Shown here one piece after another: positions 61,384 to 64,000 of a DNA stretch of 64,000 nucleotides (its first letter is position 1; each line of letters opens with the position of its first letter). The notes under the pieces are model-generated. The model had not been told where the DNA came from, did no database searches, and saw only the letters and a list, made by a program, of their open reading frames with translations. The position numbers and the translations under genes are program-made. Source of the DNA: Streptomyces sp. XD-27 (lineage in GTDB: Bacteria > Actinomycetota > Actinomycetes > Streptomycetales > Streptomycetaceae); NCBI RefSeq assembly GCF_030553055.1, contig NZ_CP130713.1, positions 2,728,001 to 2,792,000 of the forward strand, given 5' to 3'.

Positions 61384-64000
61384 TCAGGACCTTCCGAATT
61401 CATTGCTGATGATGTCGAAGATGTCCTCGGCCGAGGCGGCTTCGAGGTCGCTCTCGTCGTCGCCGCCTGCGGCCTCGGCGGCACGCGCCTCGTCTTCGGC
61501 GGCTCGCCATGTGCGCAGCAGCGCTTCGAGCCGGGCGGTGACCTTCGCGCGTTCCGCGGTGTCGGCTGGGGCGTTCGCGAGGGCGAACTCGAGCTTGTCG
61601 ATCTCGGCGAGTGCCGGGAGTTCCGGCGCCGTCGCCCCGCCCGTGAGGTCGGCGCGCAGGTGGGCGGCGAGCGCGGCGGGCGTGGGGTAGTCGAAGACGA
61701 GGGTGGCGGGGAGCCGCCGTCCGGTGGCCGTGCCGAGCCGGTTGCGGAGTTCGACGGCGGTGAGGGAGTCGAAGCCCAGTTCCTTGAAGGCGCGGCCCGG
61801 CTCGACGGCCGTGGTGTCGTCGTGTCCGAGGACGGCGGCGACGTGCGCGGTGACCAGGTCCAGGAGGAGGCGGTCGGCTTCTTCGCCGGTCAGCCCCGTC
61901 AGCCGCTCCTCCAGGGACGCCGCGGCGACGCCGTCGGCCTGCTCTGCGGGTTCGGCCGCCAGGGCACCGCGTACCTCGGGCAGGTCGGCGATGAGCGGGC
62001 GCGGGCGGGCGGCGGTGAAGGCGGGTACGAAGCGCTCCCAGTCGACGTCGGCGACGGTCAGGGTCGTCTCGTCGCGGTCCAGGGCCTGCTGGAGGGCGGC
62101 GATCGCCTGCCGCGGTGCCATGACCGGCAGGCCGCGGCGGCGCAGCTGCTCGGCGGCTTCGTCGTCGGCGACGAGTCCGCCGTCCGCCCACGGGCCCCAG
62201 GCCACGGAGGTGGCGGTCAGGCCGCGGGCCCGGCGCTGCTCCGCGAGCGCGTCGAGGTGCGCGTTGGCCGCCGCGTACGCGCCCTGGCCGCCGCTGCCCC
62301 ACACTCCGGCGATGGAGGAGAACAGCACGAACGCGTCCAGCTCGGTGTCGCCGAGCAGGGCGTCCAGGTGGGCGGCGCCCGCGACCTTGGCGGCCACGAC
62401 GTCGGCGACCTCGGCCGGTCCGGTCTCGGCGAGCGGCGCGAACTGCCCGGCGCCCGCGGTGTGGACGACGGCGGTGAGCGGGTGCGGGTGCGGATGCCCG
62501 GTGGCCTCGGGGCCGATCCGGTCCAGCAGTGCGGCCACGGCGTCCCGGTCGGTGACGTCGCACGCGGCGACGGTGACCTGGGCTCCGAGCGCGGTGAGTT
62601 CGGCCGTCAGCTCCGGCGCGCCGGGAGCCTGGTCGCCTCGGCGGCTGGCCAGCACCAGGTGCTGGGCACCGCCCGCCGCCAGCCAGCGCGCGACGTGCGC
62701 ACCCAGCGCACCGGTGCCGCCGGTGACCAGGACGGTGCCACGCGGCGCCCACCGGCCGTCGCCCCCGGCCGACGCCGGGGCGGACTCGGCACGAGCGATA
62801 CGGCGGGCCAGGACGCCGGCGGCACGGATCGCGAGCTGGTCCTCGGCGCCGTCGCTGGGGGCAGCGGGTCCGACGGGCGAGCCGGGGCCGGCGGGTCCGG
62901 CGGGTACGCCGGAACCAGCGGGTTCGGCGGGCACGCCGGGCACGCCAGGACCAGCGGGTTCGGCGGGTACGCCGGGACCAGCGGATTCGGCGGGGCAGCC
63001 ATACTCGACGGGGCCACCGCCTCCGCCCGGCACGCCAGGACCAGCGGGTCCGACGGGCACGCCGGAACCAGCGGATTCGGCGGGGCAGCCATACTCGACG
63101 GGGCCACCGCCTCCGCCCGGCACGCCAGGACCAGCGGGTCCGACGGGCACGCCGGAACCAGCGGATTCGGCGGGGCAGCCATACTCGACGGGGCCACCGC
63201 CTCCGCCGGGCACGCCAGGCACGCCAGGACCAGCGGGTCCGGCGGGGCGGCCGGACTCGCCAGGTCGGCCGGACCCGCCAGGTCGGCTGGGCTCTCCCGA
63301 TCCACCGCGTCCGGCGGGCACGCCGGATCCACCGGGCGCGCCGAGTCCGCCGGGCGCGCGGAGTCCGCCGAGGACGGCGGCCAGCCGGTCGGCCGCCCGC
63401 TCGTCGAGCGTGGCGGGCAGGTCGACCAACCCGCCCCAGCGCTCGGGGTGTTCGAGGGAGACGACCCGGCCGAGCCCCCATACCTGCGCCTGCGCGGCAC
63501 TGCCCGGCCGCTCCGACGCGGCGGTGGACACCGCGCCCTCCGTGACGCACCACAGCGGGGCGGTCAGGTCCGCGTCGCCGAGGGCCTGCACGAGGGCGCC
63601 GGTGAGCAGCAGCCCGGCGGGCACCGCGGGGTACGCGGGATGCGGCCGCTCGTCCAGGGCGAGGAAGGACAGCACACCACGGACGGGGCCGCTGGCGGAG
63701 CCATTCACGGGGTGGCCGTCGGCGCCGCGCGCGGAGCCGTTCGCGCTACCACCCGCGCGGTGGCTCTCGCCGCCGCCCACCGGGCGGTCCTCGGCGCCGC
63801 GCGCGGAGCCACCGACGCGGTCGCCATCGGCACCGTACGCAGGGCCGCCCACGGGGCCACCCGCGCGGTAGCCGTCAGCGCCAACCACACTGGCGTCCCC
63901 GCGCGCGGCGCCGAAGGCGCCCCCGCGGCAGCCGCCCGCAGCCGGGCGGCGAGCGCCTCTCGGTCGAGGCCGAGAGCGCCCTCGGCCGGTTCGACGAGAC
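61384..64000 (-). CDS. Type I modular polyketide synthase, gene A (3' part; KR-ACP end of a module)
   Basis: The C-terminal 870 or so residues of a modular PKS whose 5' part lies beyond the window. Order: KR structural half ([16 protein letters not shown] to [15 protein letters not shown]), a collagen-like insert, KR catalytic half (Rossmann GGTGALG near 62715, Tyr near 62275), ACP (Ser near 61766) and a C-terminal docking tail ending IISNEFGRS. The KR has no LDD ([13 protein letters not shown]) and has [11 protein letters not shown], so it is A-type and makes an L-hydroxyl. One base seems missing at 63897-63900. A GTG at 63886-63888 is in frame but lies inside the KR, so it is not the start. 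The stop overlaps the gene B start region (TGAAGTG). No DH can be judged. Confidence 0.9.
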   Translation of the reverse strand, partial: SRRTGRGRSRPRPRGARRPAAGGCRGGAFGAARGDASVVGADGYRAGGPVGGPAYGADGDRVGGSARGAEDRPVGGGESHRAGGSANGSARGADGHPVNGSASGPVRGVLSFLALDERPHPAYPAVPAGLLLTGALVQALGDADLTAPLWCVTEGAVSTAASERPGSAAQAQVWGLGRVVSLEHPERWGGLVDLPATLDERAADRLAAVLGGLRAPGGLGAPGGSGVPAGRGGSGEPSRPGGSGRPGESGRPAGPAGPGVPGVPGGGGGPVEYGCPAESAGSGVPVGPAGPGVPGGGGGPVEYGCPAESAGSGVPVGPAGPGVPGGGGGPVEYGCPAESAGPGVPAEPAGPGVPGVPAEPAGSGVPAGPAGPGSPVGPAAPSDGAEDQLAIRAAGVLARRIARAESAPASAGGDGRWAPRGTVLVTGGTGALGAHVARWLAAGGAQHLVLASRRGDQAPGAPELTAELTALGAQVTVAACDVTDRDAVAALLDRIGPEATGHPHPHPLTAVVHTAGAGQFAPLAETGPAEVADVVAAKVAGAAHLDALLGDTELDAFVLFSSIAGVWGSGGQGAYAAANAHLDALAEQRRARGLTATSVAWGPWADGGLVADDEAAEQLRRRGLPVMAPRQAIAALQQALDRDETTLTVADVDWERFVPAFTAARPRPLIADLPEVRGALAAEPAEQADGVAAASLEERLTGLTGEEADRLLLDLVTAHVAAVLGHDDTTAVEPGRAFKELGFDSLTAVELRNRLGTATGRRLPATLVFDYPTPAALAAHLRADLTGGATAPELPALAEIDKLEFALANAPADTAERAKVTARLEALLRTWRAAEDEARAAEAAGGDDESDLEAASAEDIFDIISNEFGRS
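61390..61395 (-). promoter_or_regulatory. Ribosome-binding site of gene B, inside gene A
   Basis: GGAAGG lies 7 nt before the GTG start of gene B, within the last codons of gene A. It selects GTG over the upstream ATG and supports translational coupling. Confidence 0.75.
62862..63369 (-). repeat. Collagen-like Gly-X-Y coding tract
   Basis: About 169 residues with Gly at nearly every third position and many Pro ([19 protein letters not shown]), inserted in the KR between DRLAAVLGG and [10 protein letters not shown]. Sister modules have 5-35 residues there. It includes three copies of a 30-residue unit with one Cys each. Confidence 0.9.
62946..63219. repeat. 90-bp tandem repeat, about 3 copies
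   Basis: Units starting ATACTCGACGGGGCCACC lie at 63001, 63091 and 63181, with a diverged partial copy from 62946. The copies at 63001-63090 and 63091-63180 are essentially identical. In frame they encode 30-residue [21 protein letters not shown] units. Confidence 0.95.
63897..63900 (-). other. Apparent frameshift: one C missing (gene A)
   Basis: Upstream of here one frame reads [20 protein letters not shown], a normal KR structural-half segment. Downstream the KR continues in the next frame from [14 protein letters not shown] to [15 protein letters not shown] fifth base in the CCCC run joins them; the exact position within about 60 bp is less certain than for the other six. Confidence 0.7.

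Larger units (their letters stand above)
61650..64000 (-). other. PKS module A (partial): KR(A-type)-ACP
   Basis: The KR catalytic motif [16 protein letters not shown] is near 62275-62330 and the [17 protein letters not shown] near 61766. It is closely related to the B2 KR (shared [15 protein letters not shown] and [20 protein letters not shown]). KS and AT lie outside the window. Confidence 0.88.

Noticed and set aside
61401..61403. ATG (MNSEGPEV) as the start of gene B
   Set aside because: No ribosome site precedes it, whereas GGAAGG is 7 nt before the GTG; docking peptides normally start near this GTG.
62946..63219. CRISPR-like array
   Set aside because: The units are contiguous with no spacers, in frame, and encode a Gly-X-Y tract within a PKS.
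1..64000. Programmed frameshifting as the cause of the broken frames
   Set aside because: Seven different sites share only a shortened C/G run and have no common slippery heptamer plus structure; each falls in conserved domain sequence.
1..64000. Enoylreductase, methyltransferase or thioesterase domains
   Set aside because: No ER nucleotide-binding motif between DH and KR, no SAM motif and no GxSxG hydrolase after any ACP was found.
1..64000. tRNA, rRNA, insertion sequences, integrase or attachment sites
   Set aside because: Nothing resembling these was seen; the non-coding space totals only about 400 bp.

Overview
The window is one stretch of a giant modular type I polyketide synthase (PKS) locus from a high-GC actinomycete. 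A Streptomyces-like host is inferred from the very high GC at third codon positions, GTG/ATG starts with GGAG/AGGA ribosome sites, and the cis-AT module architecture. All six genes lie on the minus strand and are transcribed from position 64000 towards 1. Both ends are cut inside PKS genes. No loading module, thioesterase, tailoring, transport or regulatory gene is present, so the cluster extends well beyond both edges.

Layout in transcription order, with my labels: gene A (61384-64000, partial; KR-ACP end of a module), gene B (50678-61382; 2 modules), gene C (24420-50649; 5 modules), gene D (19292-24360; 1 module), gene E (2769-19084; 3 modules), gene F (1-2656, partial; KS-AT). That gives 11 complete and 2 partial modules. 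Gaps are 1, 28, 59, 207 and 112 bp. Only the D-E gap carries promoter- and terminator-like structure; the others look like one transcript. Matching docking peptides at each protein end support the order A-B-C-D-E-F.

Every complete AT but one has malonyl-CoA motifs (GHSIGE, HAFHS). The module of gene D has methylmalonyl motifs (GHSQGE, YASHS). Modules alternate between KR only and DH-KR: A KR, B1 DH-KR, B2 KR, C1 DH-KR, C2 KR, C3 DH-KR, C4 KR, C5 DH-KR, D dead KR, E1 KR, E2 DH-KR, E3 DH-KR. No enoylreductase was seen. The implied segment is a long chain of alternating allylic hydroxyls and isolated double bonds, broken by one alpha-methyl ketone. The DH domains of C5 and E3 are eroded, so those two positions may stay hydroxylated. 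This resembles linear polyene-polyol or large polyol macrolide backbones; the exact product cannot be named from this window.

Five of the six genes are interrupted on paper. I count seven positions where one base appears to be missing from a run of C or G. Restoring one base at each gives uninterrupted proteins of 3568 (B), 8743 (C), 1689 (D) and 5438 (E) residues. I treat these as probable sequencing errors and annotate each gene at full length.

Unusual features are a dispersed palindromic element found four times inside PKS coding sequence, a 169-residue collagen-like Gly-X-Y tract with 90-bp tandem repeats inside the ketoreductase of gene A, and many other short tandem repeats expanded in inter- and intra-domain loops.
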